Notes: generated by a model not told the origin, from the letters alone. Positions 9,210-18,314 are shown, numbered from the stretch's first letter. The stretch is 64,000 nt of DNA from an uncultured Candidatus Saccharibacteria bacterium (GCA_937906385.1 CALCYQ010000003.1:124001-188000); one strand, 5' to 3'. Numbers and translations: made by a program.

Positions 9210-10238
9210 ATGGCAACATCTAAAGCCAAGTCGGCCAAGAAGTCTGCTGCCAAGAAGACTGTTAATAAGTCTACGAAGGCAAAAAGCACTGCTTCTAAGG
9301 CTAAGACTACCGTAAAGACGACTTCCGCCAAGACTACTAAAAAACCAAAAGTAGTCGCAAAGGAAGTAATCGCTGAGCCGGTAGAAGAAAAACCAAAAAT
9401 CATGTCCGAGAAGACTCATCCGGTGAAGGAGTTTTTCGCGCGCAAAGGCGATCCGACCGAGAATATTCTTACTATCTTCAAGGATACTAAAATTGTTGGC
9501 GCTTTGATCGGCGAGATTATTGGTACTGGTTTGGTAACTTCCGTTGCTTTGACGCTCGGTTTGTTCAATCCACTATATCTCATCTTTGCCTACATTGGCA
9601 TCATTGCCGCCGTGCACGCACTTTCTGGCGCGCATCTCAACCCAATCATTACCGCTGGCATGATGGCTAGCCGCCGCATCTCAGCTATCCGTGGCGTGCT
9701 TTATTTCATCGCCCAGATTCTCGGTGCCTGGTTCGGTTTCATGATTGTAAACGGCTTCTATAATGCTGGCATCGCATCCGGCAACATCGCTGCAGAATCC
9801 GTAGCTTTACCGACCTTGGTTGCCGCCGACAATCTTACCGCCGCAACAGAAGGTTTTAGCTTCTTCTGGCCAATTACGATGATTGAATTCGTTGGCGCAA
9901 TCATCATCGCGTTCTGCTACGCACGCGCAACCAACTATCGCCGTGGCGTATTCACCTTTGCCGCAATTGCTGCAAGTGGTGTCTTCCTCGCAATGCTCTT
10001 CGCTGTAGTTATCTGCAATACCTTCCTTGGTATTGGTGACAATGTATTCATTATGAACCCAGCCGCCGGCCTTATGTATGGTCTATTGCCAGCATCCGCC
10101 GAAGGCTTCGATGCGTTAATGAGTGCGCTCATGCCAATGTTAGTAACCTACGTTATCTTCCCTGTCCTTGGTGGCATCATCGGTTTCTATCTTTCCGATA
10201 TTGCGGCTAAGTTCCGTGGCGAAAAGCTCGTAGCCTAA
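9210..10238 (+). CDS. Aquaporin/MIP-family channel with basic N-terminal tail
   Basis: 342 residues. ATG 9210 is chosen because GGAGGAG lies just before it. Residues 1-60 are a Lys/Ala/Thr tail resembling histone H1-like sequences; the MIP channel follows from about residue 85. The first pore motif is NPI rather than NPA (HLNPIIT, about residue 143) and the second is NPA (about 283) but followed by Ala where most aquaporins have the selectivity-filter Arg. Six hydrophobic segments are visible. It should be a passive channel for water, glycerol or another small solute; the altered motifs mean the solute cannot be named. A TGT-TATTAT extended -10 lies at 9176-9181. Confidence 0.85.
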   Translation: MATSKAKSAKKSAAKKTVNKSTKAKSTASKAKTTVKTTSAKTTKKPKVVAKEVIAEPVEEKPKIMSEKTHPVKEFFARKGDPTENILTIFKDTKIVGALIGEIIGTGLVTSVALTLGLFNPLYLIFAYIGIIAAVHALSGAHLNPIITAGMMASRRISAIRGVLYFIAQILGAWFGFMIVNGFYNAGIASGNIAAESVALPTLVAADNLTAATEGFSFFWPITMIEFVGAIIIAFCYARATNYRRGVFTFAAIAASGVFLAMLFAVVICNTFLGIGDNVFIMNPAAGLMYGLLPASAEGFDALMSALMPMLVTYVIFPVLGGIIGFYLSDIAAKFRGEKLVA

Positions 10239-10250
10239 CTTAAAGCGAAC

Positions 10251-10282
10251 AAAAAATATCTCCCAAACGGGAGATATTTTTT
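10251..10282. terminator. Bidirectional terminator between channel gene and tsf
   Basis: ATATCTCCC-AAAC-GGGAGATAT flanked by six A on one side and six T on the other, between two convergent genes. The same stem recurs at 40580-40601. Confidence 0.92.
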
Positions 10283-10291
10283 ATAGTGCAA

Positions 10292-10942
10292 TTACTCAGT
10301 AACACCGAGCTCAATGCGCTTGAATTGTTTGATTTGGATGTTTTCGCCAGTCTTAGCCATGACATCTTTGACATATTCGGCGACCGTCTTGGTCTCATCG
10401 AAGATGTAAGCTTGGCTCAACAAAACGCGATCGGCGAAAGTCTTGCTAACCTTGGAGGCAATAATCTGCTCTTTGCGGTTTTCTGGCTCTTTGCCAGTGA
10501 GAGATTTCTCAGCAGCTTCGCGAGCTTCTTTGAGTTTGTCGGCTGGGATATCAGCTTCAGAAACCCATTGCGGATTCATGCTAGCAACCTGAATAGCAAT
10601 CTTATGCGCGAGATCTTTGAATTCGTCGGTCTTAGCGACGAAGGAAGTTTCGCAGTTGACCTCGACGATAGCGCCGAGACGACCATCGTGGATGTAAGCC
10701 TCGACGAGACCTTCGCGGGTTTCGCGGTCGCCACGCTTTTCGGCCTTAGTGAGACCTTTCTTACGCATAGCGGCGAGAGCTTTGTCGAAATCGCCTTTTG
10801 CTTCAACAAGAGCGTTCTTAGCATCAGTTAAACCAACGCCGGAAAGTTCCTTGAGCTTCTTGATTAATTCGATGCTGATTGCCTTGGCTTCGCCGGCAAC
10901 TTCTTTGGTAGTTTTAGCTGCAGCTTTTTTCTTTTCTGCCAT
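10292..10942 (-). CDS. tsf: Translation elongation factor Ts
   Basis: 216 residues, the short form of EF-Ts. An N-terminal Lys/Ala tail (about 18 residues) precedes the UBA-like domain with LKELSGVGLTDAKNAL and the EF-Tu contact region; the core has EVNCETSFVAKTDEF, the family signature. It recycles EF-Tu from the GDP state. It lies 24 nt downstream of rpsB in the usual rpsB-tsf order. Confidence 0.97.
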   Translation of the reverse strand: MAEKKKAAAKTTKEVAGEAKAISIELIKKLKELSGVGLTDAKNALVEAKGDFDKALAAMRKKGLTKAEKRGDRETREGLVEAYIHDGRLGAIVEVNCETSFVAKTDEFKDLAHKIAIQVASMNPQWVSEADIPADKLKEAREAAEKSLTGKEPENRKEQIIASKVSKTFADRVLLSQAYIFDETKTVAEYVKDVMAKTGENIQIKQFKRIELGVTE

Positions 10943-10966
10943 TTTTAAAAACTCCTTATTTAAATG

Positions 10967-11668
10967 TTAGTTCTTTGCAGTTTTAGCTTTGCCTTCTTTG
11001 ATAGCAGCGGCAAAGTAATCAAGAATGAGCTTAACGGACTTAATAGCGTCGTCGTTAGCTGGAATTGGATATTCAACTTCCTCTGGGTTGGTATTGGTGT
11101 CGCAGATAGCGAAGACTGGGATATTGAGAGTCTTAGCTTCTTTGACGGCGTTCTTGTCTTCGTTCATGTCGGTAACGATGACGGCAATTGGCTGCTTAGC
11201 CATATCTTTGATACCGCCATAACGTTCGTTGAGCATGTCGATTTCTTCTTGATAGCGCTGAACTTCGAGCTTGCTATAGCGTTTTTCGAGTTCACCCGAA
11301 GCCATGCGGCGTTCGAGATCTTTGAGCTTGCGAATTTGTTTAGTCACAGTTTCGACATTAGTAAGCATACCGCCAACCCAACGGACGGTAACATATGGCA
11401 TGTCGACAGACTCGGCGACTTCCTTGACGGTGTCTTTGAGTTGTTTCTTAGTGCCAACGAAAAGAACCTTTTCACCCTTGCTAGCTAGCTCTGCCATCTT
11501 TGGCAAAGCTTCGTCGAGAGCCTCAACGGTCTTTTCGAGGTTGATAATGTGAGCGCCTTGGCGCTTGCTGTGAATGTATGGAGCCATCTTTGGGTGCCAG
11601 CGGCTGGTTTTATGACCAAAATGCGCACCGGCAGCAAGGAGCTCCTTGATATCTGCTTGAACAGGCAT
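10967..11668 (-). CDS. rpsB: Small ribosomal subunit protein uS2
   Basis: 233 residues. Opens with VQADIKELLAAGAHFGHKTSRWHPKM, then FVGTKKQLKDTVKEVAE and the WVGGMLTN block, and ends with PVFAICDTNTNPEEVEYPIPANDDAIKS, all typical of uS2. It binds the 30S head-body junction. First gene of the rpsB-tsf operon. Confidence 0.98.
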   Translation of the reverse strand: MPVQADIKELLAAGAHFGHKTSRWHPKMAPYIHSKRQGAHIINLEKTVEALDEALPKMAELASKGEKVLFVGTKKQLKDTVKEVAESVDMPYVTVRWVGGMLTNVETVTKQIRKLKDLERRMASGELEKRYSKLEVQRYQEEIDMLNERYGGIKDMAKQPIAVIVTDMNEDKNAVKEAKTLNIPVFAICDTNTNPEEVEYPIPANDDAIKSVKLILDYFAAAIKEGKAKTAKN

Positions 11669-11685
11669 CTTCTACCTTCTCCTTC

Positions 11686-11704
11686 GTTCTGCTCCACGCA
11701 GAAC
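11686..11704 (-). promoter_or_regulatory. Hairpin in the rpsB leader
   Basis: On the minus strand GTTCTGC-GTGGA-GCAGAAC forms a perfect 7-bp stem with a 5-nt loop, ending about 18 nt before the rpsB ATG. A minus-strand TAAAAT near 11735-11740 is a possible -10. It may be an autoregulatory site for S2, but I know of no match to a catalogued leader. Confidence 0.45.
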
Positions 11705-11779
11705 TGATTCGTTAAAAATTATTACTAGATTATTTTACCATATATTTACAGATTGCGCCAGAGTTTTCTACTCTATTAT

Positions 11780-11807
11780 TTGCAATCTTCCGCTTTTGTG
11801 GTATAGT
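11780..11807 (+). promoter_or_regulatory. Promoter of the 11876 gene
   Basis: -35 TTGCAA (11780-11785), 16-bp spacer, -10 TATAGT (11802-11807). The ~62-nt leader that follows contains CTTTTTGTT-CC-AACAAAAAG (11825-11844), a strong AU-rich hairpin. Confidence 0.75.
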
Positions 11808-11875
11808 AATTGATGTTGGTTAGGCTTTTTGTTCCAACAAAAAGTCCCAAAGTTCTTAGAAAGGGGTTTGAAAAT

Positions 11876-12340
11876 ATGAAAACGACAACCAATGAACTTC
11901 GAATTCTCTACGAAGATCCTTCCCCGCAATTAGGCCCTTGTTTCAAGCGTAGCGTTTCGACGGCGCACGGCGACCTGATGACTTCGCGTCTGAGGACACT
12001 GATATCCACCAATGGGGAGCGCGTACTGATTCCCAACGCTTTAGTGCTAGAGATCGTGCGCAACCGCGACAAGCTGTCCCGCCGACTGAAAGTCGCCCAG
12101 CGCAATCTGAGGGAGACCGAAGAGTATTCCGACTACCTCGAGGAGTGTCTATGCGAGGTTTCGTCCGCTCTGGCCGAATTATTTGATAGCGCGGCCGAGC
12201 TTTGCGATGCCATCGGCGAGCATGTCGACGAGGAAACGCTGGCGAAGATTACTGCCGAGCTAGAAAACACGAACGATGTGCTGGACCGCGTCGAGCCGAT
12301 GTTTTACTGCGACGATGACGATTGTGATTGCGAGGAGTAA
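11876..12340 (+). CDS. Orphan protein with Cys/Asp-rich tail
   Basis: 154 residues from ATG 11876, chosen because GAAAGGGG precedes it and because an upstream in-frame ATG (11810) falls before the expected transcript start. A central helical, probably coiled-coil region spans about 55-140 and carries several Cys (LEECLCEV, AELCDA). The C-terminus CDDDDCDCEE could bind a metal. No family is recognised. Codons are more GC-rich (many CTG, CGC) than in neighbouring genes. It is monocistronic with its own promoter, structured leader and terminator. Confidence 0.7.
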   Translation: MKTTTNELRILYEDPSPQLGPCFKRSVSTAHGDLMTSRLRTLISTNGERVLIPNALVLEIVRNRDKLSRRLKVAQRNLRETEEYSDYLEECLCEVSSALAELFDSAAELCDAIGEHVDEETLAKITAELENTNDVLDRVEPMFYCDDDDCDCEE

Positions 12341-12365
12341 TTCTGAGTTTTCACCCCAACAAAAA

Positions 12366-12402
12366 GAGCCGCGTTGCTTTGATACAACGGCGGCTCATTT
12401 TT
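12366..12402. terminator. Bidirectional terminator between 11876 gene and htrA
   Basis: GAGCCGC...GCGGCTC stem with an inner GTTG/CAAC extension, AAAAA on the left and TTTTTTAT on the right, between convergent genes. Confidence 0.9.
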
Positions 12403-13724
12403 TATCCGCGATAAGCTTCAAGCGTAACGTTGATGGTCATTTCGGAACCGTCGCGAATAATCGTGACTAGGACAACATCACCGACCTTATATTCGCCAAT
12501 TAAAGTTGAAATGGAACCGGCGCGACCGACTTGTACGCCATTAATCTTTGAAATAATGTCGCCGTCTTTGATGCCCGCTTTTGCGGCCGGACCACCAGTG
12601 ACAATTGCGCTTTGGCGGCTATTATCAGAATGGACATAAGCGCCCTGCGAGACGGAGAGATCGAACTCTTTGGCGACTTCAGAAGTGATTGTAATGTATG
12701 ACAGACCAAGGTAGGCGCGTTCGGCGCGACCGTTGTCGATGATATTATTCAACATACCCTTAACGGCAGAAATCGGAATCGCGAAGCCAAGACCTTGTGC
12801 GTCGGTGGAAACGGCAGTGTTAATGCCAATTACCTCGCCGGCAGCATTAACAAGCGGGCCACCAGAGTTGCCTGGGTTAATAGCGGCGTCAGTCTGGAGC
12901 ATATCAGTAAGATATTCGATATTGTTGCCGCTGGAGTCGCCAGCTTGAATGGAACGGCCAGTACCACCGATGATGCCTTGCGTAACGGAGTTTTGGTAGG
13001 CACCGAGTGCGTTACCAATAGCTAACACTGGCTGGCCAACAGCGATAGTCTTAGAATCGCCGAGTGGGATGGTTGGTAAATCACTCACGCCGCTCACTTT
13101 TAGATAAGCAACGTCATTGAGCGGGTCAGTGCCAACGATGGTGACATTATCATAAGTATCACCAGAGTCGGTAATAACTTGGACCGAACGAGCACCATCG
13201 ATAACGTGTTTATTCGTGATAATATAGCCATCGCTCGTAACAATCATGCCGGTGCCGGAAGCTTGCGCGGTGCCGTAACCGAAATAACTAGACGTGCGAA
13301 CCTCAGAGATAATAGAGACGACGGCCGGCGTAACCTTAGAGACGATATTTGCAATGGATGTTTCTTCGAATTCGATGCTGTTGCCGGCGTAATAGCCCTC
13401 TGGAGAAACAGTGGAGGTCGGTTGGGTTTGTTGCGGACTGAGCATATTGATGAGCGAAACCGCAAGCGCTCCACCAGCGAGCAGAATGGCGATAATTACG
13501 CCAACAATTACGCCCGCATTACTGCCACCACGGCTGCGTGGTGGATGATTGTCTTGATTTGTCTTCGGCTTATAATTTTTCCAGCTATCCTCGGCTGGCG
13601 CAGTGGGCTTTGGAGATGGCGCTACTGGTGGCGCAACCGGTTCTGGCGCGGCGGCAACTAGTGGCTCGCCTTCTGATGATGCTGGATTATTGTTTATTTC
13701 CGTGTTTGAATTCCCACTCTCCAT
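12402..13724 (-). CDS. htrA: HtrA/DegP-type serine protease with PDZ domain
   Basis: 440 residues. A Pro/Ala-rich cytoplasmic N-terminus (1-68) and one TM segment (about 69-95) are followed by the trypsin-like S1C domain. The triad is visible: His173 (TNKHVIDG), Asp204 (PLNDVAYLKV) and Ser287 (NPGNSGGPLVN). A single PDZ domain follows from about 345. It should act outside the membrane in quality control of exported proteins. AAGGAG precedes its ATG, which is 22 nt after the upstream membrane protein gene, so the two are co-transcribed. Confidence 0.95.
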   Translation of the reverse strand: MESGNSNTEINNNPASSEGEPLVAAAPEPVAPPVAPSPKPTAPAEDSWKNYKPKTNQDNHPPRSRGGSNAGVIVGVIIAILLAGGALAVSLINMLSPQQTQPTSTVSPEGYYAGNSIEFEETSIANIVSKVTPAVVSIISEVRTSSYFGYGTAQASGTGMIVTSDGYIITNKHVIDGARSVQVITDSGDTYDNVTIVGTDPLNDVAYLKVSGVSDLPTIPLGDSKTIAVGQPVLAIGNALGAYQNSVTQGIIGGTGRSIQAGDSSGNNIEYLTDMLQTDAAINPGNSGGPLVNAAGEVIGINTAVSTDAQGLGFAIPISAVKGMLNNIIDNGRAERAYLGLSYITITSEVAKEFDLSVSQGAYVHSDNSRQSAIVTGGPAAKAGIKDGDIISKINGVQVGRAGSISTLIGEYKVGDVVLVTIIRDGSEMTINVTLEAYRG

Positions 13725-13745
13725 ATTTCTCCTTTCTGTGAGGGC

Positions 13746-14534
13746 TTAAATATCAAAATTCGCAACTGAGAAAAAGAATACCATTACAAACATAATTAAA
13801 GCTGAAAATAGCGCTGGAAGCATGATGTCGTCGGCACGAATTTTACCATCGTGTCGAAGGGCCGAGCCGTAGCCGCGCGCAAAGACAAAGAACATTAAGC
13901 TTGCGACAATTGGAAATTGCGGAATCACGAAGGCTTTTTCGATGCCGATGCGATAGACGATGGACCAATGGTAAAAAATCCAGCTCAATTCGCCAAGCAG
14001 AAGGCCACAAATAAAAGTCGTAAGGTTGAAATCATGATCGGAGCCTTGCATCAAGATATGGCGCGTGGCGCCGTAACCGATAGCGAAGCTACAAACTACG
14101 CCGACAATCGGATCGAGCCCAGACGTAATGAGCGCTGTGGCGAAAGTGCCAAAGAAAATAGCAAACATTGCTTGCACTTCCGTAGCGAAAGTTTGGCTCA
14201 TTGGCTTGATAATGACTAGCCAGATGGCATAAATCGTGGTTAAAATGATATGCCAAACGTTAAGGCCATCCGTACCGGCCAAATATACCAATAGCGCCAA
14301 GCTAATGCCGACCGTAAGGTCGACGAGGTTAGCCTTGAAGTTGAGCCACCAGTAACGTGGGCGAACCGCCACAATGCGCCACTTTGATAGGATTACTAAA
14401 AGTACACCAAAAACCCAGTTACCACTAATAACCGTAAGCGCCGTCGAAATAACCGCCAAAGCGATGTTTAAGACGACGTGCGTAGCTGAACTGAGCGCAT
14501 TGCGCCCCTTGCGGAGCATGACATAATCGGCCAT
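13746..14534 (-). CDS. Polytopic membrane protein
   Basis: 262 residues from ATG 14534; the longer frame to 14621 would run through the lepB start and promoter. About 7-8 hydrophobic segments are visible, with RPRYWWLNFKANLVDLTVG and GATRHILMQGSDHDF in loops. It may belong to a small integral membrane family of Patescibacteria, but I do not recognise it. Minus-strand TAAAAT (14545-14550) lies 10 nt before the ATG. It precedes htrA in the same unit and may be functionally tied to envelope stress. Confidence 0.7.
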   Translation of the reverse strand: MADYVMLRKGRNALSSATHVVLNIALAVISTALTVISGNWVFGVLLVILSKWRIVAVRPRYWWLNFKANLVDLTVGISLALLVYLAGTDGLNVWHIILTTIYAIWLVIIKPMSQTFATEVQAMFAIFFGTFATALITSGLDPIVGVVCSFAIGYGATRHILMQGSDHDFNLTTFICGLLLGELSWIFYHWSIVYRIGIEKAFVIPQFPIVASLMFFVFARGYGSALRHDGKIRADDIMLPALFSALIMFVMVFFFSVANFDI

Positions 14535-14594
14535 ATCTTTATATATTTTAACACGCTCAAGCGGTTTTCCGCCACTTATGCTAAAATAGTCTGT

Positions 14595-15236
14595 ATGGAA
14601 CAAAAACCTTCTTTTGCGCAAAAATACCCGGCTCTCAAAGATATTCTGAGTTTTCTTGGCTTCGTTGGCGCCGTCGCAATTGGAACTTTTATTTTAAATA
14701 GTTTTGTTTTTCGTAGTTTTAACGTCGTTGGCGGCAGCATGGAAAACACCTTACATTCTAACGATCGTGTAATCGTAAACCGTATCCCGGTTACTTTGGC
14801 GCACCTGGCCGAGCAAGAGTATGTGCCAGAGCGCGGACAAGTAATCGTCTTCGCAAATGGCGGTAATACCTCAAACACAAATTGCGAGCCGCAAACTGGC
14901 ATTGCGGACCAATATATTATTAAACGCGTGATTGCTTTTCCAGGCGAGCGCGTGGTGGTAGAAAATGGTGTTTTAACAGTCTATAACGAAGAGCATCCCG
15001 AGGGTTTCAATCCTGATTTAGAAACGCGCAAGTCGGCCGACGATGGTCCGAAAGAAAATATTTCCGGTAGCGTTAATATAATCGTACCAGAGGGCGAGCT
15101 ATTCGTGGCTGGCGATAATCGCGAAGGCAATAATTCGCTCGATTCGCGTAGTGGCCTCGGCACGATTCCGTATTGTCGCGTGCAAGGGCCGGTCACGTTT
15201 AGAATCTGGCCGTTTACAGCATTACGCGGATTTTAA
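14595..15236 (+). CDS. lepB: Signal peptidase I
   Basis: 213 residues. One TM segment (about 17-40) is followed by box B with catalytic Ser48 (VVGGSMENTLHSNDRVIVNR) and box D with catalytic Lys110 (YIIKRVIAFPGERV); GDNREGNNSLDSRSGLG is box E. It cleaves signal peptides of Sec substrates. This is the Ser-Lys bacterial type, unlike the Ser-His peptidase at 62214. Extended -10 TGC-TAAAAT (14582-14587) ends 7 nt before ATG, so the mRNA is probably leaderless. Divergent from the membrane protein/htrA unit. Confidence 0.95.
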   Translation: MEQKPSFAQKYPALKDILSFLGFVGAVAIGTFILNSFVFRSFNVVGGSMENTLHSNDRVIVNRIPVTLAHLAEQEYVPERGQVIVFANGGNTSNTNCEPQTGIADQYIIKRVIAFPGERVVVENGVLTVYNEEHPEGFNPDLETRKSADDGPKENISGSVNIIVPEGELFVAGDNREGNNSLDSRSGLGTIPYCRVQGPVTFRIWPFTALRGF

Positions 15237-15240
15237 AATA

Positions 15241-15262
15241 TCCCCCATTCGGGGGATTTTTT
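15241..15262. terminator. Terminator between lepB and rmuC
   Basis: TCCCCC-ATTC-GGGGGA stem followed by TTTTTTA on the plus strand; A-rich on the other side, so partly bidirectional between convergent genes. Confidence 0.88.
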
Positions 15263-16352
15263 ATTCTTCAAGTAGCGGCTTGTCGATTACGTTTGCCTCA
15301 ATAGTCGCGTCGGCGCCAGTGATTTTAACGACATCTTTGTCGATTTGGGCGAGAGTTTTATGTGCGGAATTGTAATGATTAACGGTCGTGCCGAGCGATG
15401 AGCCAAGTTTACCCATATAGACATCAAAGGCTGTAATATGTTGACCGAGCTTGGCGACGCGGGCTTGAATTTCGGCGGTATCCTTTTCGATCTCGAGGCT
15501 GCGCAGACCCTGCAAAATAGTTTGCAAATAAGCCATAAAACTAGTTGGGCTCGTGACGATGACTTTTTTGTCGCGGTAAGCATATTCAATGAGGTCACGC
15601 TCAGAGCTAGTAGTGCCAACCTTATTAATAAGCAAATCGTAGTAGAGACTTTCGGACGGAATAAACATAAAAGCAAATTCCATCGTCTTTTCGGCTGGGC
15701 GAATATATTTGGCAGTCTCGTCGATGCGACCTTTCAGATCTTCGCGAACTTTTTTAGCATATTTTTCGCGTTCGGCTTTGTCTTTGGCCGCCACCATGCG
15801 ATTGTAATTCTCGAGTGAGAATTTGGAGTCAATCGGGAGAATCTTTCCCTTATCGAGATAGACCACTGCATCCACGATTTCGCCGTCTTTGAATTTGTAT
15901 TGCAGATCGTAGGAGCCGACCGGCAAAACATTGCCGAGTACTGTGTCGAGATAATATTCGCCAAAGACACCGCGTTGCTTTGGATTTTGTAAAACCGCTT
16001 GGAGAGTTTTAAGCTCGTCAGCGACCGATTCAACATGCTTATTAGTTTCATTGATAGTGGCGAGACGGGCAGAAATTTCGGCGATGGCCTGTTTGCTGTC
16101 GCGCATCTGGCGACCGGATTCGGTGAGCTGGCGTGAAATTGAATCTTGAACGCGCGAGTTATTGTAATCAATTTTGCGATTAACCGCCTCATTCATCTGA
16201 TCGATTTTATCTTGCGTACGGCGGTTTTCCTTATCGATTTTCTGATCGATTGATTTACTGATTTGATTCATTTGGCGCATCATAAAAATTATTGTTGTAA
16301 AAAATACAACAATCATAACGATAACTAAAATAATTTCCAAAACATTATCCAT
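15261..16352 (-). CDS. rmuC: DNA recombination protein RmuC
   Basis: 363 residues. An N-terminal TM segment (about 3-25), a long coiled coil (about 28-110), then the RmuC nuclease-like domain with FGEYYLDTVLGNVLP, DAVVYLDKGKILPIDSKF and FMFIPSESLYYDLL. RmuC limits inversions at short inverted repeats; biochemical detail is poorly known. Start at 16352 is preferred over an upstream TTG because TATAAT (16360-16365 on the minus strand) ends 7 nt before it. Confidence 0.93.
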   Translation of the reverse strand: MDNVLEIILVIVMIVVFFTTIIFMMRQMNQISKSIDQKIDKENRRTQDKIDQMNEAVNRKIDYNNSRVQDSISRQLTESGRQMRDSKQAIAEISARLATINETNKHVESVADELKTLQAVLQNPKQRGVFGEYYLDTVLGNVLPVGSYDLQYKFKDGEIVDAVVYLDKGKILPIDSKFSLENYNRMVAAKDKAEREKYAKKVREDLKGRIDETAKYIRPAEKTMEFAFMFIPSESLYYDLLINKVGTTSSERDLIEYAYRDKKVIVTSPTSFMAYLQTILQGLRSLEIEKDTAEIQARVAKLGQHITAFDVYMGKLGSSLGTTVNHYNSAHKTLAQIDKDVVKITGADATIEANVIDKPLLEE

Positions 16353-16367
16353 AAGCAATATTATACA

Positions 16368-16402
16368 ACAAAAAAGTTACCCCATTTTCGGGGGTAACTT
16401 TT
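16368..16402 (-). terminator. Terminator of dnaK
   Basis: AAGTTACCCC / GGGGTAACTT stem (16374-16383, 16391-16400), followed on the minus strand by TTTTTTG. Confidence 0.88.
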
Positions 16403-16424
16403 GGAGCATAATCTTTGATGGGGA

Positions 16425-18314
16425 TTATTTATCGACTACTTCGCCTTCGACGGTGTCGCCATCGTCGGACTTTTTGTCGGACTTCTTCTCTTCTTTTGAA
16501 TCGGAGGAAGCTTGTTGATACATCTTGGCGCCGATTGGCATAATGGCATCATTCAAAGCCTTAGTTGCAGCTTCGAGTTTATCCTTATCATCTGCATACT
16601 TAGCGAGCTCTTCTTTGGCGTCCGCTACGGCTTTCTTGATAGTCTCTTTATCGTCGTCAGAAATCTTGTCCTTATATTCATCCGGCATCTTTTCGGCTTG
16701 ATAAATCGCATTCTCGAGCTGGTTCTTGGCGTCGACAGCTTCCTTGCGTTTCTTATCGTCCTCGGCGTGCATTTCGGCCTCTTTTTGAGCCTTCTCGATA
16801 TCATCCTTGCTCATATTGCCGGAGTTTTGGATTGTAATGCTCTGCTCTTTGCCGGTGCCCTTATCCTTGGCGGTAACATTTAAGATGCCGTTTGCGTCAA
16901 GATTGAAGGTGACTTCAATCTGCGGAATGCCGCGTGGAGCCGGAGCGATGCCATCCAAGATGAAACGACCGAGCGATTTGTTATCCTTAGCGAATTCGCG
17001 TTCACCTTGGAGAACGTTGATCTCCACTTGATTCTGATTATCGGAAGCCGTGCTAAAGACCTCGGAGGCGCTGGTAGGAATCGTGGTGTTGCGGTTGATA
17101 AGTGGAGTACGCACGCCGCCCATGGTTTCGATGCCGAGGGTGAGCGGAGTAACATCAAGAAGCAAGACGTCTTTTACGTCACCAGCCAAAACGCCGCCTT
17201 GGATGGCTGCGCCGACTGCGACAACCTCGTCTGGATTCACGCCCTGCATTGGATCCTTACCGAAGAGTTTCTTGGCACGTTCGACGACGGCTGGCATACG
17301 AGTCATACCGCCAACCATTACGACGTCGGCGATATCCGAAGTCTTAAGATCAGCATCTTCGAGCGCCTTCTTGACTGGGCCATCGAGACGATCGAGGAGT
17401 GGCGAGACGAGCTCCTCGAGTTTGGCGCGAGTAAGCGTCAATTCAAGATGCTTAGGGCCATCGGCGTCAGCAGTAATATATGGGAGATTAATGTCGGTTT
17501 CAGTAGCGCTAGAAAGTTCCTTCTTAGCCTTTTCTGCTTCATCCTTAATGCGCTGCATGGCGGCCGCATCTTTGCGAAGATCAATATGATTGTCTTTTTC
17601 AAATTCCTCAAGGATGTAATCGACGATGCGGTTATCGAAATCTTCGCCACCGAGGTGAGTATCGCCGTTCGTGGCTTTTACTTCAAGCACGCCATCGCCA
17701 AGCTCAAGCACGGAAACATCGAAAGTACCGCCACCAAGGTCGAAGACGACGATTTTTTCATCGGCTTTTTTATCAATACCGTAGGCCAAAGCCGCAGCAG
17801 TCGGTTCTGGAACGATACGCTTAACCTCGAGGCCAGCAATCTTACCGGCATCCTTCGTAGCTTGGCGCTGAGAATCGTCGAAATAGGCTGGGACAGTAAT
17901 GACCGCTTCGGTGACTTTCTCGCCGAGATATGCTTCGGCGTCAGCTTTGATCTTCGAGAGAATCATTGCGGAAATCTGTTCTGGGGTTTGCTCTTTGTCG
18001 CCAAATTTTACAGCAACGCCGGCACCCTTTTCAACGATTTTATACGGTAAAATGTCGATATCGTCTTGGACTTCCTTATCTTCATACTTGCGGCCAATCA
18101 AACGCTTGATGCCATAAATGGTATTCTCTGGGTTCGTAACACGTTGGCGTTGGGCGACCTTACCAACCAAGCGCTCGCCTTTTTTCGTGATGGCGACGAC
18201 GGACGGCGTAGTGCGATCGCCTTCACTATTCGTGATAACCTCTGGTTTACCGGCAACCATATAGGCAAAAGCCGAGTTGGTTGTACCGAGGTCGATACCA
18301 ATAATTTTACTCAT
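16425..18314 (-). CDS. dnaK: Chaperone DnaK (Hsp70)
   Basis: 629 residues, full length. Starts SKIIGIDLGTTNSAFAYM; has the ATPase signatures IVFDLGGGTFDVS and VVMVGGMTRMPAV, the substrate-binding domain (VLLLDVTPLTLGIETMGG) and the helical lid, ending EGEVVDK. ATP-dependent folding chaperone. It stands alone rather than in an hrcA-grpE-dnaK-dnaJ cluster. AAGGAGG precedes the ATG, and a perfect CIRCE operator lies 40 nt upstream. Confidence 0.99.
   Translation of the reverse strand: MSKIIGIDLGTTNSAFAYMVAGKPEVITNSEGDRTTPSVVAITKKGERLVGKVAQRQRVTNPENTIYGIKRLIGRKYEDKEVQDDIDILPYKIVEKGAGVAVKFGDKEQTPEQISAMILSKIKADAEAYLGEKVTEAVITVPAYFDDSQRQATKDAGKIAGLEVKRIVPEPTAAALAYGIDKKADEKIVVFDLGGGTFDVSVLELGDGVLEVKATNGDTHLGGEDFDNRIVDYILEEFEKDNHIDLRKDAAAMQRIKDEAEKAKKELSSATETDINLPYITADADGPKHLELTLTRAKLEELVSPLLDRLDGPVKKALEDADLKTSDIADVVMVGGMTRMPAVVERAKKLFGKDPMQGVNPDEVVAVGAAIQGGVLAGDVKDVLLLDVTPLTLGIETMGGVRTPLINRNTTIPTSASEVFSTASDNQNQVEINVLQGEREFAKDNKSLGRFILDGIAPAPRGIPQIEVTFNLDANGILNVTAKDKGTGKEQSITIQNSGNMSKDDIEKAQKEAEMHAEDDKKRKEAVDAKNQLENAIYQAEKMPDEYKDKISDDDKETIKKAVADAKEELAKYADDKDKLEAATKALNDAIMPIGAKMYQQASSDSKEEKKSDKKSDDGDTVEGEVVDK

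Noticed and set aside
17007..18050. A 347-residue frame antisense to dnaK
   Set aside because: Fully inside dnaK with no supporting signals; typical shadow.
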